DNA of 44,753 nucleotides. Origin: a virus. The stretch lies in IMG/VR virus record IMGVR_UViG_3300018412_000025, positions 1-44,753 of that record; one strand, given 5' to 3'. The notes beneath the pieces are model-generated. The model had not been told where the DNA came from and ran no database searches. It saw only the letters and a program-made list of their open reading frames with translations. Made by a program: the position numbers and the translations under genes. How positions within the stretch are numbered: position 1 is the first letter of the stretch; each line of letters begins with the position of its first letter. Below are positions 24,430 to 32,309 of this stretch, one piece after another.

Positions 24430-25760
24430 TTTTTTGTTATTCCTCTTTTTTCAAGTGCGTCGTTACTACGCTTTACGCCATCAAGATGCTTATCTAATGT
24501 TTTGCCTCTGCCATTTGAAACTTCTTCAAGCGATGTAATATCGTGTTGCATCTCAAGTACTAGGGCCTTAGCGGCTTTAAGTGGGTCAATTTCTTCCCAT
24601 TCCGGCCAAATCCATGTTGGATCCAGATATTGATATGGGTTTTCAAAATAACCAGGTAACTCATTGGCAGTTTTAAGTTGATAAGCCTCAATGAACCAAC
24701 CAAGTATTCGGTTAAATGCGGGGACTAAAACAATATCGCGCAACTGCCCGATAAAGCGGCGGTGGTTGATCATACCGGCACGAATGCTGGAATAATTAAC
24801 CTGCGTTAAATCACCCGTTAACATTTCAAATGTGATACCGAGCAAGCCAGCAATCATGCGTAAAACCTGATTGTTATGCTCTTGATAGTTACCAGCTATT
24901 TCAGCGGGAGAAGCTGTTTTTAGCTCTTTCACGCCATTTAAAAACGTTACACCACCCGCTTTAACAACAAGCTTGTCTTGTTTTTGGATTGTTCCCGGCG
25001 CACCAGTTTGTTGATTAGGTGCAGCATCGCGAAGGGCAAATACCTGTTGGCCAATGCGCTTCATGCGTGATTTAATTTCAACAGTTTGGTTGTCTTTATA
25101 CTGCTTGGCAAAATCAGCGCCAGCAGACACCCACGGCTGTGTGGTCGTTTGCCCTGCGTGAATAACATCGCGTAGATGAATAACATCAGCGACAGGCAAC
25201 CAGTTCACCGAGTCCTCATCAAATTCCGGATGGTCACGCGGGAGTTTATAAAAAGCGTACTTTTTCACCTTACCGTTTTTGGCATACATAATGCCGCCCC
25301 GGATATAACTGCCATTTCCTGACTTTTCCAACTCTGACGCATGGCTTAACGGACTGACAATCTGCAGCTGCAGTGGCACTGCATCCAGCGTTCGACGGCG
25401 TACAATAAACGCACTGCCATCAAGCAACATAGTTATCACAGCTAATGCCTGCACCCCAGTAAAGTTGCTGTTCTCGTCAAAATCACAATACAAGTTCCAT
25501 TCGTTAAAACTCTGAATAAAATCTGCATCAAATAAATGGGGGTCAAAAACGGGTTTTGCACCACCCCCGATACATGATGCACGAAAACGTCGCGCCCCAA
25601 TGCCAAGCAATGGGTTGTTGCGCATTAAATGATGGCTGGCAGTGATCTCTTTTCTAAGTGCCTGTTCACTTTTTTCGTTATCGTGCAGCTGCGCATCTGA
25701 AAAAAGAGCTGATTCAGCAACATCCGAGTAACTAGCCAAAATCAATCTCCACATCAACAC
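24426..25760 (-). CDS. Portal protein (lambda gpB family)
   Basis: The 444-residue protein is the dodecameric DNA gate of the head. Family phrases include ASHHLMRNNPLLGIGARRFR, MLTGDLTQVNYSSIRAG and FNRILGWFIEAYQL. It overlaps gpW upstream by 29 bp and the protease by 4 bp. The codon at 25760 is GTG; ATG 25754 is an alternative start. Confidence 0.94.
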   Translation of the reverse strand: MLMWRLILASYSDVAESALFSDAQLHDNEKSEQALRKEITASHHLMRNNPLLGIGARRFRASCIGGGAKPVFDPHLFDADFIQSFNEWNLYCDFDENSNFTGVQALAVITMLLDGSAFIVRRRTLDAVPLQLQIVSPLSHASELEKSGNGSYIRGGIMYAKNGKVKKYAFYKLPRDHPEFDEDSVNWLPVADVIHLRDVIHAGQTTTQPWVSAGADFAKQYKDNQTVEIKSRMKRIGQQVFALRDAAPNQQTGAPGTIQKQDKLVVKAGGVTFLNGVKELKTASPAEIAGNYQEHNNQVLRMIAGLLGITFEMLTGDLTQVNYSSIRAGMINHRRFIGQLRDIVLVPAFNRILGWFIEAYQLKTANELPGYFENPYQYLDPTWIWPEWEEIDPLKAAKALVLEMQHDITSLEEVSNGRGKTLDKHLDGVKRSNDALEKRGITKK

Positions 25761-25968
25761 ACTGCATCAGCGGTGTTGGATTTAAAGTTTGTTGCATCTG
25801 CACTTCTAATGAGCGCAACTCTGGCAGACTAACATTTGAATATTCGACAGTGTTTCTATCTCCTGTCGGGGTAGTATGCTCAAGGCGTACTTTTCTTTGC
25901 CCGGATGCCAATTTCATAATGGCATTCTGTACGGCTAATAAATTCTCATCGGTTGCTAAAATAGACAT
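25732..25968 (-). CDS. Head-tail joining protein gpW (lambda)
   Basis: This 78-residue protein between the large terminase and the portal is in lambda gpW position and size (68). The phrase RKVRLEHTTPTGDRNTVEYSNVSL and the helical NLLAVQNAIMKLASGQ match the family's two-helix, two-strand layout. It plugs DNA in filled heads before tail joining. Confidence 0.85.
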   Translation of the reverse strand: MSILATDENLLAVQNAIMKLASGQRKVRLEHTTPTGDRNTVEYSNVSLPELRSLEVQMQQTLNPTPLMQCVDVEIDFG

Positions 25969-27887
25969 CAGTAAGCCTCATAATCGGATGTTTGATAATC
26001 ATCTGAATAGTCTGGCTGTTCATCTGATAAAGTTGAATTAATGCCTGTCTGGTCAACTAAACCGAGCGGGTTTTGCGGACTAGCAGTTTGAATTTCTAAA
26101 CGTAAAAAATCATAAAGCCACAACACATAAACAATTAAATCCCATGGCTCGTTACGAGCTTGTCCCGGCTTTTTCTTCCACTTAACATTGTTACCACTCC
26201 CGACTAATTCTTCTGCAGTGAGCATCTGAAAATAATCAAGGTTGAATGTGTCGTTCACAGGAAAGTGAACAAAGTTTTTACCGGGAAATTCGTTGTTTAA
26301 TCGCTCTGCAGCGCGGTTTTTTAATTGATGAACGTTAAGACTTCGATAGTCACAATGTGCTTCTGCATGGGTTTTATGGGTTAACGTTAATTCAGGTCGA
26401 AACTTGTTTTTACCGTTTGCCTCGCCACGTATTGCGTAAATCCAACCTTGGTATGGTTGAACAAATTCAAGCATCGCTTTCCAGGCATGGCCATTGCAGT
26501 CCATCACCACGTTATAAACGCTGAGCTCACGACCATCGTGCAAACGATAACGTTGCGACAAAGCATCAATTAATGTTTTTTGAGTAGCCTCATCTTCTGG
26601 ATCGCCCATTACAATTTTATAATCAACTGCCCAAAATTCACCTCGACTACCCATAGCCCAAATATGATATTCAAAACGATTTTTCTGAGTATCAACTGAT
26701 GCTAATAAACAACGAGTTTCAACGGGCAACAACTGCAGGGGTTCGTAATATTCACGGCGTTCGTACAACGCATCGAAATTGTTTAATTTATGAATCTTCT
26801 GTGTTGTTGAATATTCAACACCGATCTTGGTGTTCATAAAAGACTGCATTTTCAGCGGGTCTTTTTTGGCCTTGTCGTACTCTTTTGCGAGTGTTGGCAA
26901 TGCGGTGTTGGGGTTGTCGTTGTAGGCCATCCAAATATGGAATCCTGCATCAACTTTACCTCGTTCATTTGTATCACCGGGTTTACCACATTTGCAGCAA
27001 AGTGCAGTGCCTGTTTCATCCCACTGCTCTGGCTTTTGGTGAGTGTTACAACAGGTAAATTCCCGTGTAGCTCGCCATTGGCCACTTTCAACCATGGTGA
27101 ATTTGTGGTGCTCTCGGATTTTTCCGGTGCATTCAACGCAAACAAAATGCGCTGATTTATAATCACCTTTTTTATACCGTAAATTTTCTAACTTAAGACG
27201 CTGCTTGTGTTGGCAATGTGGGCAAGGAACATATAAATAACGCTGGTCGGTAAGTAAAAATTCTTTTGTTATTTTGCAGGTTCCTGCCTCTTTCGGCGTT
27301 GAACCCATAACAATTTTGCGTTTACTTTCTGTCTCAGTTCGCGTAATCGCGTTTTCAACTGGATCACCTTCATTGTCGGGATTCTCCGGCCAACCTGAAA
27401 CCTCATCGAGGAACAGGTATCGGATGGTAACCATCCGAAATGAACCAGCAGAGGTTGCCCAAACAACACTAAAATCACCGCCATAAAAAGCTTTCTCGGT
27501 AGATGTGTTTTTACCAAGCATACATTGCGCAACGGGCGCACAATATGTAAATACTTTACCTGCTTCTTTCGTTGCGTATTTTTCAGCGTCAGTATTGGTA
27601 TTCTGCGCAACCATTATATTTGCTGGGTCGTTGGTAATTGACCAGCCGATACAGGTGTTCATAAAAATGGCATACCCAACACGCGCACTTTTAGATAAAA
27701 CAATTTTTTCTATAAACGGTGATTCGTATGCTAACAGCCACGCTCTTTGAAAAGATTTCGGCTTGTATATCTGCGCGTCTGGGTTCTGGTTAGTCGTCGC
27801 CCATATAATTATCTCTGTCCTCTTCGGAGGCACGATAATATTTAGAATACCGTTCGATAATCGGCGAGATAATTGCCTGTAGTTCAT
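25968..27887 (-). CDS. Terminase large subunit (lambda GpA family)
   Basis: The 639-residue protein is the packaging motor and cos nuclease. The ATPase region includes IVLSKSARVGYAIFM and RYLFLDEVSGWPENPDNEGD; a zinc-finger-like set CPHCQ/CVEC and CCNTHQ/CCKCGKPG lies near 240-310. The nuclease part has SVDTQKNRFEYHIWAM. It overlaps the small subunit gene by 98 bp, which is unusually long, so the real start could lie downstream. Confidence 0.94.
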   Translation of the reverse strand: MNYRQLSRRLSNGILNIIVPPKRTEIIIWATTNQNPDAQIYKPKSFQRAWLLAYESPFIEKIVLSKSARVGYAIFMNTCIGWSITNDPANIMVAQNTNTDAEKYATKEAGKVFTYCAPVAQCMLGKNTSTEKAFYGGDFSVVWATSAGSFRMVTIRYLFLDEVSGWPENPDNEGDPVENAITRTETESKRKIVMGSTPKEAGTCKITKEFLLTDQRYLYVPCPHCQHKQRLKLENLRYKKGDYKSAHFVCVECTGKIREHHKFTMVESGQWRATREFTCCNTHQKPEQWDETGTALCCKCGKPGDTNERGKVDAGFHIWMAYNDNPNTALPTLAKEYDKAKKDPLKMQSFMNTKIGVEYSTTQKIHKLNNFDALYERREYYEPLQLLPVETRCLLASVDTQKNRFEYHIWAMGSRGEFWAVDYKIVMGDPEDEATQKTLIDALSQRYRLHDGRELSVYNVVMDCNGHAWKAMLEFVQPYQGWIYAIRGEANGKNKFRPELTLTHKTHAEAHCDYRSLNVHQLKNRAAERLNNEFPGKNFVHFPVNDTFNLDYFQMLTAEELVGSGNNVKWKKKPGQARNEPWDLIVYVLWLYDFLRLEIQTASPQNPLGLVDQTGINSTLSDEQPDYSDDYQTSDYEAY

Positions 27888-28383
27888 CCAGCCCCTTTTT
27901 ATTTAGCTCGTTCAATGCATCGCGAACTAAGTCATCTATGGTTTTTATTTCAGATGGGTCGATGGGGAGTCTTTTAGATATCTGGTTGGATAGATCAATA
28001 AGTTTACTTTTAACTAGCGATAGTGGTTTATTGTACAGCTCCATGATTGCATCAAACGGGACTAGCTCACCCAAATCTTTTTCATTCTGCAAGCGGATTT
28101 TAATGGCACCCTGTTTCTCTTTTTCCGCTTTCCATTCGTCAGAGTTTTGCGGCTCTGATTCGCTTTGACTATTTCCACTTTGCACTCTAATTTCGCGACC
28201 ATGCGCAGCATTCATTTTTCTAATTATTTCAGATTGATGTTTAACGAAAGCATGAGCTGATTCAACGAGTAATATTTTACCTACTTCATTTTTTTTTAAT
28301 TCGTAACCGTTTGTGTCCATTTGGTTTTTGAGCGTTCTAGGTGATACGCCAAGATAATCAGCTACCGCTTTTGCTGTACTCAT
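27790..28383 (-). CDS. Terminase small subunit (lambda Nu1-like)
   Basis: The 197-residue protein begins with a winged-helix DNA-binding motif (TAKAVADYLGVSPRTLKNQM), as in Nu1, which recognises cosB. A charged linker and helical C-terminus for binding the large subunit follow. It opens the packaging operon; three copies of the 13-mer control site lie 18-60 bp upstream. Confidence 0.88.
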   Translation of the reverse strand: MSTAKAVADYLGVSPRTLKNQMDTNGYELKKNEVGKILLVESAHAFVKHQSEIIRKMNAAHGREIRVQSGNSQSESEPQNSDEWKAEKEKQGAIKIRLQNEKDLGELVPFDAIMELYNKPLSLVKSKLIDLSNQISKRLPIDPSEIKTIDDLVRDALNELNKKGLDELQAIISPIIERYSKYYRASEEDRDNYMGDD

Positions 28384-28400
28384 AAACTCACAATAAAGCC

Positions 28401-28442
28401 TTGTTTAAATGGTGATTTGTTTAAATGTTAACTTGTTTAAAT
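28401..28442. promoter_or_regulatory. Three tandem 13-mer control sites upstream of terminase
   Basis: TTGTTTAAAT occurs at 28401, 28417 and 28433, a strict 16-bp period. On the - strand the units read AACATTTAAACAA (one as ACCATTTAAACAA) separated by 3 bases. Confidence 0.8.
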
Positions 28443-28535
28443 GTTGTTCTTATCAATTAAACAAACTAGAAACAGAAACAGTCATAAAAACTATAAAAAA
28501 TTCTCAGACTCGGCGAGTATTACACCCGTAGCGAC

Positions 28536-28556
28536 GAGGCCCCGTGGCGGTGCCTC
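28536..28556. other. Candidate cos site
   Basis: GAGGCCCCG-TGG-CGGTGCCTC is a GC-rich dyad (9-bp arms, one mismatch) in an AT-rich gap between the HNH gene and the small terminase. That gap is the cos position in lambda/HK97-type genomes. A T-run on the + side makes it look like a terminator, but no rightward gene is upstream. Confidence 0.5.
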
Positions 28557-28570
28557 TTTTTATATTGAGG

Positions 28571-29539
28571 TTAAATGTCGTCATATTTCCCGCTTTTCTT
28601 TAAGTTATCGACCGCCCACAAGGGCTGAAGATTAGATAGTGACCAGCACGCTTGCCACTGCTTATCATCTGATAAATTAAACAGTCTCTGGGGTTTGATG
28701 TGATCAATATGTATCGAGCCACGCCTGAATTCATTCCAGTTCATGTCATCAATAAACAAATTTTCTAAGTGTTGTGTTAAGTCTTTAATCGAGTAACCAA
28801 GTAAAGATTCCGCTTTATTTGAAAAGCCATTGTTATTGATAGCAGATCGAATTAACTCTGCAACTCCATCATTCTTAGCTTTCTTATTTAACTGACGTCT
28901 AAGTTTTTGTTTAGCGTTAAATTCATTATCAAGTCGGTATCTAACTCTATATTTTTCTGCGCCATTCAGTTTTGGATTTAACCATGCTCGACCTAGCTTG
29001 TAAAAAACGGTGCTTATCTCTTTGTTAGAGGCGTTTTTCAGCCAGTGCTGATAAGCCCAACCGTCCCACTTTGCTTTACTTGTAGAGCGCTTAGCAAGCA
29101 GGGATAATTTAAGCCGCTCTAAGCGGTGGTTTAATTTAGCCTGTTGATAGTCTTCATCACAACTAACTCCCCATCTTTTCCAGCGCCTACCCTCGAGCTC
29201 CGCTTTAGAGCTGGCAATGCGGGCTACAGTTCTGCATGCTGGGCATTGTTTCTTGTTATTTACTAACAAACCAATCGGGAAGGTGTTGCTGCATTCATGG
29301 CATAATGTTAAACCTTGAGCCTTTAATTTCTGTCTCTTATATTTATAAAAGCGAATGCTTTCATACTCTTCAAAGGTTTTTCCTGTAATTTTTCTAAATT
29401 CGGAGCATATAGTACATGTCCTAATTAAGTTTGTTCCTGCAGAAAAACTCTTTCCATGCCTGAAAAACAAACCATGCTCTCTTTCCTGTCCGCATACCTT
29501 GCATTTAACAAACAAGGGGCAAATTAATCCATTAACCAC
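28571..29539 (-). CDS. HNH endonuclease with N-terminal zinc fingers
   Basis: The 322-residue protein ends with an HNH signature: IHIDHIKPQRLFNL followed by SLSNLQPLWAVDN. The N-terminal 100 residues have several CxxC pairs (CKVCG, CTICS, CHEC, CPAC), enough for two zinc fingers. HNH proteins next to terminase take part in cos cleavage and packaging in HK97-like phages. Its place on the other side of the cos candidate supports that role. It is longer than the usual packaging HNH protein, so a homing endonuclease is also possible. Confidence 0.85.
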   Translation of the reverse strand: MVNGLICPLFVKCKVCGQEREHGLFFRHGKSFSAGTNLIRTCTICSEFRKITGKTFEEYESIRFYKYKRQKLKAQGLTLCHECSNTFPIGLLVNNKKQCPACRTVARIASSKAELEGRRWKRWGVSCDEDYQQAKLNHRLERLKLSLLAKRSTSKAKWDGWAYQHWLKNASNKEISTVFYKLGRAWLNPKLNGAEKYRVRYRLDNEFNAKQKLRRQLNKKAKNDGVAELIRSAINNNGFSNKAESLLGYSIKDLTQHLENLFIDDMNWNEFRRGSIHIDHIKPQRLFNLSDDKQWQACWSLSNLQPLWAVDNLKKSGKYDDI

Positions 29540-29541
29540 AA

Positions 29542-29781
29542 CTAATTGCCTCGTGGTAAAAAGTCGCTTAGTCGGGCGGTGATCGCTTTGGATTCGTTAA
29601 TCAGCGTGGAGGCTGACCACATGCAGGCTCTAAGTAATTTAGGATTTAAATCTTGGCTGGCTTCAATCGCACCTAAAATACCCTCTAATTGGGTTTGGCG
29701 AGTTTCTAACGCATCAAGGCAACCGAGGTTATTTAAATTACTAAATTGGTTTTTATTTGAGTTTGAATCTGAGTTTGGCAT
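29542..29781 (-). CDS. Small hypothetical protein (79 aa)
   Basis: ATG 29781 has a strong ribosome site (AGGAGG). The 79-residue product is helical with phrases ALETRQTQLEGILGAIEAS and ACMWSASTLINESKAITA. It is two bases from the HNH start and is the first gene of the transcript from the 30054 promoter. The similar-length + frame over the same bases has no ribosome site. Function unknown. Confidence 0.65.
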   Translation of the reverse strand: MPNSDSNSNKNQFSNLNNLGCLDALETRQTQLEGILGAIEASQDLNPKLLRACMWSASTLINESKAITARLSDFLPRGN

Positions 29782-29785
29782 GTGA

Positions 29786-30000
29786 GCCTCCTGAAAAATG
29801 ATTAATTAATCACCATCAGACGGTTCGAAGCAACTGGTGGTGAACTGAGCAAGGTTCGAACTACCGCTTCAGGAAACGGCCAGCCAAAAGGCTGCCTCAC
29901 CCAGCCCACCATTGAAATTGATGTTGCTGAGTATTACGCACAAAAAAACCAACTCAGGGTTGGCGCTATGCGCCTGAATATTACGGTGTTCGAATCCCGA
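29786..30000 (-). other. Untranslated leader of the packaging/structural transcript
   Basis: About 215 bp with no gene. On the - strand it carries hairpins CACCTG/CAGGTG (30001-30018, at its upstream edge) and GGCGC/GCGCC, then an intrinsic terminator at 29949-29963. Three GTTCGAA strings lie at about 29824, 29853 and 29991, but no tRNA cloverleaf forms. Confidence 0.55.
29949..29963 (-). terminator. Leader terminator (tR'-like)
   Basis: CCAAC/GTTGG with a five-base loop is followed on the - strand by seven T. The tail GGTTTTTTTGTGC is shared with terminators at 31758-31777 and 37425-37462. Confidence 0.75.
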
Positions 30001-30025
30001 CACCTGATTTTGCAGGTGCCCTATT

Positions 30026-30054
30026 AAGGTATTTTAATTCTAAGTGCGTGTCAA
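30026..30054 (-). promoter_or_regulatory. Late promoter for the packaging/structural operon
   Basis: On the - strand TTGACA (30054-30049) is separated by 17 bp from TACCTT (30031-30026). The matching promoter before the lysis operon has TTGACA-N17-TACTCT. Related 13-mer sites lie just upstream. Confidence 0.65.
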
Positions 30055-30075
30055 ACTTTTATTATTTAAACATGT

Positions 30076-30118
30076 AAGCAAATGTTCAAATGTAAAAATC
30101 AACAAATGAACATTTGTT
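30076..30118. promoter_or_regulatory. Inverted control sites upstream of the late promoter
   Basis: CAAATGTTCA (near 30079) and TGAACATTTG (near 30107) form an inverted pair; ATTTAAACAT at 30064 is a further variant. They resemble the 13-mer AACATTTAAACAA family. Confidence 0.6.
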
Positions 30119-30154
30119 TGCATACTCGATAATGCAAAAGCAGGGGTGGCGAAT

Positions 30155-30191
30155 CCCTTATACCAACGAAGTCACAGTGTTGGTATTAGGG
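30155..30191. terminator. Hairpin at the end of the lysis operon
   Basis: CCCTTATACCAAC pairs with GTTGGTATTAGGG (13-bp arms, one mismatch, 11-base loop). It overlaps the stop codon of the last lysis gene. No T-run follows, so termination is likely partial. Confidence 0.55.
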
Positions 30192-30395
30192 TACATCGTA
30201 TTGTTCATTCTTAATTGGCTTCAAAAGTTGCACCTGCAGTTTATATTCCTTGTGTTTGTAAACCCATGTGATGACAAACGTTGCAAAACCAAGTGCCATG
30301 CCAACCAACAGGGCCACAGTATTAATATTGAGGACAGATAGTCCGGAGATTATTGCAGAAACCCAATAGCTAAATTTAGTTAGAAATTCGCTCAT
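30186..30395 (-). CDS. Putative holin
   Basis: The 69-residue protein has two hydrophobic segments (VSAIISGLSVLNINTVALL-like and LVGMALGFATFVITWVY) and a charged C-terminus (KHKEYKLQVQLLK). Size and layout fit small class II phage holins of the HP1/P2 type. It overlaps Rz1 by 20 bp. Since the endolysin here has its own export signal, this holin may control timing rather than form large holes. Confidence 0.75.
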   Translation of the reverse strand: MSEFLTKFSYWVSAIISGLSVLNINTVALLVGMALGFATFVITWVYKHKEYKLQVQLLKPIKNEQYDVP

Positions 30396-30639
30396 CGTTA
30401 AACTCTCTTAATAATTGTTTGTCGTTATTACATTGTTCAATTGATGACTGCAGGCTAAGAATAAAGTCCGCAAGCTCACCGTTATTCCCGCCTAACCACT
30501 TAGGCTCTTGACACTCCTGAATCAATGATTCAGGAGGGGAAACTTTTACATATTCAGTTTTGATTAGAATCTTTGGTGCGGAGCAACCGGCTAATAGCGT
30601 CAGGCACAGGCACAGTAGCCCAATCTTTAACTGTTTCAT
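30376..30639 (-). CDS. Rz1: Rz1-like outer-membrane spanin lipoprotein
   Basis: The 87-residue protein has a lipoprotein signal peptide with lipobox LLAGC (Cys19). It starts inside the Rz gene in another frame, the classic Rz/Rz1 overlap. The mature part is longer than lambda Rz1 and less proline-rich. It would bridge to Rz and fuse the membranes at the end of lysis. Confidence 0.88.
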   Translation of the reverse strand: MKQLKIGLLCLCLTLLAGCSAPKILIKTEYVKVSPPESLIQECQEPKWLGGNNGELADFILSLQSSIEQCNNDKQLLREFNDERISN

Positions 30640-30916
30640 CTATTTTACTGAGCTCTAAAAGCTCCCTTTGTTTGCGCCGCAACGTGGCATTCAATGATTG
30701 ATTTTCTTGATGCTGTTTTGCTAACATCAAGTCACGTTTAATCATTGACTGTTTTAGTTTGTTGATTGAATTTTGGTTGCTTTGCGCGGCTAATTCGTAC
30801 TGTGCAACATCATCAATCAGTTGATTATTGACAACTGCTAGGTGATCAACTCTTAACCACAGATAGCTGCAAAGTAAGCTGATAACGGCAAGAGCAATCA
30901 GTAACACTCTAATCAT
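30554..30916 (-). CDS. Rz: Rz-like inner-membrane spanin
   Basis: The 120-residue protein has an N-terminal membrane anchor (IRVLLIALAVISLLCSYLWL) and a long periplasmic coiled coil (SINKLKQSMIKRDLMLAKQ). Rz1 begins within its last third. It overlaps the endolysin stop by 4 bp. Confidence 0.9.
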   Translation of the reverse strand: MIRVLLIALAVISLLCSYLWLRVDHLAVVNNQLIDDVAQYELAAQSNQNSINKLKQSMIKRDLMLAKQHQENQSLNATLRRKQRELLELSKIDETVKDWATVPVPDAISRLLRTKDSNQN

Positions 30917-31473
30917 TGTAATTGCCCGTAATATTTATTAATTCGCTGCACGTAAGTGCTGGTTTCTTTTGCATTATGACCTGTTACCAATGGCAAACAC
31001 TGCATGATGTCAGCGAACAGCGGTGCATTATCACAACGTTTCTGCGCTTTGTGTAAATTTCCCGCACCAGCGTTATAACTAGCAAACATTAGGTTGTAAC
31101 GATCTTGTGTTGGCCGTGGGCTTCGCCAGAAGCTATACATTTTGCTGTCATACCATGCAGCAGCAATGATGTTGTGGTGTGAGCTAAAGGCCGATTCATT
31201 AAAATTGAGCGATGTTTGCGCTTCTCGCCATGTAAATGACATGAACTGACACAGGCCTTTAGCTCCAACAGGTGAAACCGCCCGAGGGTCAAAGCGGCTT
31301 TCTTGGAAACATTGTGCTTTTAGCAAGCGGTAATCATGCCCTGGCATGTACCTGCTAAACGCTGTTTTAAACTGTATTTCATATTTAAGCGAACGCAAAG
31401 ACGAAGCTAACGATGATTGCGAAAGCAATAATGCGAAAGCAAAGATAAGCGCCTTTGTTAGAGTTTGTTTCAT
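30913..31473 (-). CDS. Lytic transglycosylase endolysin with signal peptide
   Basis: The enzyme cleaves peptidoglycan glycan strands. From ATG 31473 it is 186 residues; I chose this start because a Sec signal follows at once (KALIFAFALLLSQSSLA). The SLT domain has the catalytic Glu in CFQESRFDPRAVSP, then GLCQFM and MFASYNAGAGNL. A longer frame from 31560 would bury the signal. Signal-bearing endolysins can be exported by the host Sec system, with timing set by the holin. Confidence 0.92.
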   Translation of the reverse strand: MKQTLTKALIFAFALLLSQSSLASSLRSLKYEIQFKTAFSRYMPGHDYRLLKAQCFQESRFDPRAVSPVGAKGLCQFMSFTWREAQTSLNFNESAFSSHHNIIAAAWYDSKMYSFWRSPRPTQDRYNLMFASYNAGAGNLHKAQKRCDNAPLFADIMQCLPLVTGHNAKETSTYVQRINKYYGQLQ

Positions 31474-31711
31474 TTTCCCACCACGATCTAAATTTAATTC
31501 CTGCTTGTAAATCCATAATGCGCAACACCGACCAAAGGCAAACGCATGCAACAACTGCAATGAATGATTTATAGCTGACTGACTGCACGATGCCCGGCGG
31601 GAAAGTTAGCCCAAAGAACACCAGTAAGAGCACGATGAACGGAATAAAAATAGCTATTCGATCACCAATCGTGAAATTTTTAAGTTTGTTTTTCATTTTC
31701 TTTTTATCCAT
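31385..31711 (-). CDS. Small membrane protein, possible holin or antiholin
   Basis: From ATG 31711 the product is 108 residues with three hydrophobic segments: IAIFIPFIVLLLVFFGLTF, FIAVVACVCLWSVL, and a C-terminal IIAFAIIVSFVFAFA. The basic N-terminus (MDKKKMKNKLKN) points to the cytoplasm. It opens the lysis operon and overlaps the endolysin by 89 bp. The ATG abuts the T-tract of a leader terminator. Confidence 0.7.
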   Translation of the reverse strand: MDKKKMKNKLKNFTIGDRIAIFIPFIVLLLVFFGLTFPPGIVQSVSYKSFIAVVACVCLWSVLRIMDLQAGIKFRSWWENETNSNKGAYLCFRIIAFAIIVSFVFAFA

Positions 31712-31715
31712 AAAA

Positions 31716-31737
31716 AGCCCCCGCAAATGCAGAGGCT
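31716..31737 (-). terminator. Leader hairpin abutting the lysis operon start
   Basis: On the - strand AGCCTCTGCA/TGCGGGGGCT (two G-T pairs, short loop) is followed by TTTTT ending at the ATG of the first lysis gene. It is the second of two leader terminators. Confidence 0.65.
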
Positions 31738-31757
31738 CATAAATTACAGGCACAAAA

Positions 31758-31777
31758 AAACCGCAATAAAGCGGTTT
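31758..31777 (-). terminator. Intrinsic terminator in the lysis leader
   Basis: AAACCGC/GCGGTTT with a six-base loop; on the - strand the run GCGGTTTTTTTGTGCC follows. The same 16-base string occurs at 37425-37440. Confidence 0.88.
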
Positions 31778-31812
31778 ATGGTGTTTGGATGCAACTTTCC
31801 AACGTTAGAAAA

Positions 31813-31841
31813 AGAGTACGCTTGCCGCTGTCATTTGTCAA
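31813..31841 (-). promoter_or_regulatory. Late promoter for the lysis operon
   Basis: TTGACA (31841-31836, - strand) and TACTCT (31818-31813) are 17 bp apart. A 13-mer control site abuts the -35 box. About 100 bases of leader with two terminators precede the first gene. Confidence 0.65.
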
Positions 31842-31883
31842 TTGTTTAAATGTTATTTATTACAATTGTTTTATTGTTTAAAT
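31842..31883. promoter_or_regulatory. Two 13-mer control sites at the lysis promoter
   Basis: TTGTTTAAAT at 31842 and 31874, 32 bp apart (twice the 16-bp period seen at 28401 and 35509). The first touches the -35 box of the lysis promoter. Confidence 0.75.
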
Positions 31884-31897
31884 GTAACTAAAATAAT

Positions 31898-32092
31898 TCA
31901 TTGAACAATAACATAACGCCCAGCGTAATCCCCATGGTTTGGTGCACCAATTGTCAGGCAGCTTCTAACCTCCGTTGCATTATTCAAAGATAAGTCCATG
32001 TCAACTACACGACAGCCAAGGTTAAGTGCATCAGTGAGCGTTTTAGGCGTTTCGCTGGATTCAGGCACCCATGCTACTGCAAAATCCGTCAT
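31898..32092 (-). CDS. Small hypothetical protein (64 aa)
   Basis: A 64-residue protein at the end of the early operon, coupled to the upstream 53-aa gene by TAATG. Phrases include AVAWVPESSETPKTL and RSCLTIGAPNHGDYAGRYVI. No family recognised. Confidence 0.55.
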   Translation of the reverse strand: MTDFAVAWVPESSETPKTLTDALNLGCRVVDMDLSLNNATEVRSCLTIGAPNHGDYAGRYVIVQ

Positions 32093-32253
32093 TATAGTTT
32101 TTGCTCTTGATAGCGGTCGCTGTTATCGATTAGCCAATTTTCTAATCCATCAATCGTTCCGTAAAATAAACACTGGTTATTCATGTTCATAACATTCCAA
32201 GTATCATTCGCTGTGTCGAATGTGGAGTAAACTTTTATTTTATTTTTGTCCAT
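32092..32253 (-). CDS. Small hypothetical protein (53 aa)
   Basis: ATG 32253 to TAA 32092 encodes 53 residues beginning MDKNKIKVYSTFDTANDTWN, with a Trp-rich, acidic middle (GTIDGLENWLIDNSD). Its stop overlaps the next start by one base. No family recognised; operon position supports it as a real gene. Confidence 0.55.
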   Translation of the reverse strand: MDKNKIKVYSTFDTANDTWNVMNMNNQCLFYGTIDGLENWLIDNSDRYQEQKL

Positions 32254-32279
32254 CTGCGCTTACCATCTTTAAAAGTTAC

Positions 32280-32305
32280 CCACAGGGAAAGTGGACAACC
32301 TGTGG
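32280..32305. other. Hairpin downstream of ssb
   Basis: CCACAGG/CCTGTGG with a 12-base loop lies between ssb and the 53-aa gene. TTACCCACA next to it differs from a DnaA box by one base. It may separate expression of ssb from the genes after it. Confidence 0.4.
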
Positions 32306-32309
32306 TTAT

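Noticed and set aside
28536-28562. GC-rich dyad plus T-run as a + strand intrinsic terminator
   Set aside because: No + strand gene or transcript leads into it; the position between HNH and terminase suits cos better, though both remain possible.
29820-30005. Three GTTCGAA strings resembling tRNA T-loops, one reading GGTGTTCGAATCCCGACACC
   Set aside because: The five-base T-stems do not pair properly and no D-arm, anticodon arm or acceptor stem fits on either strand.
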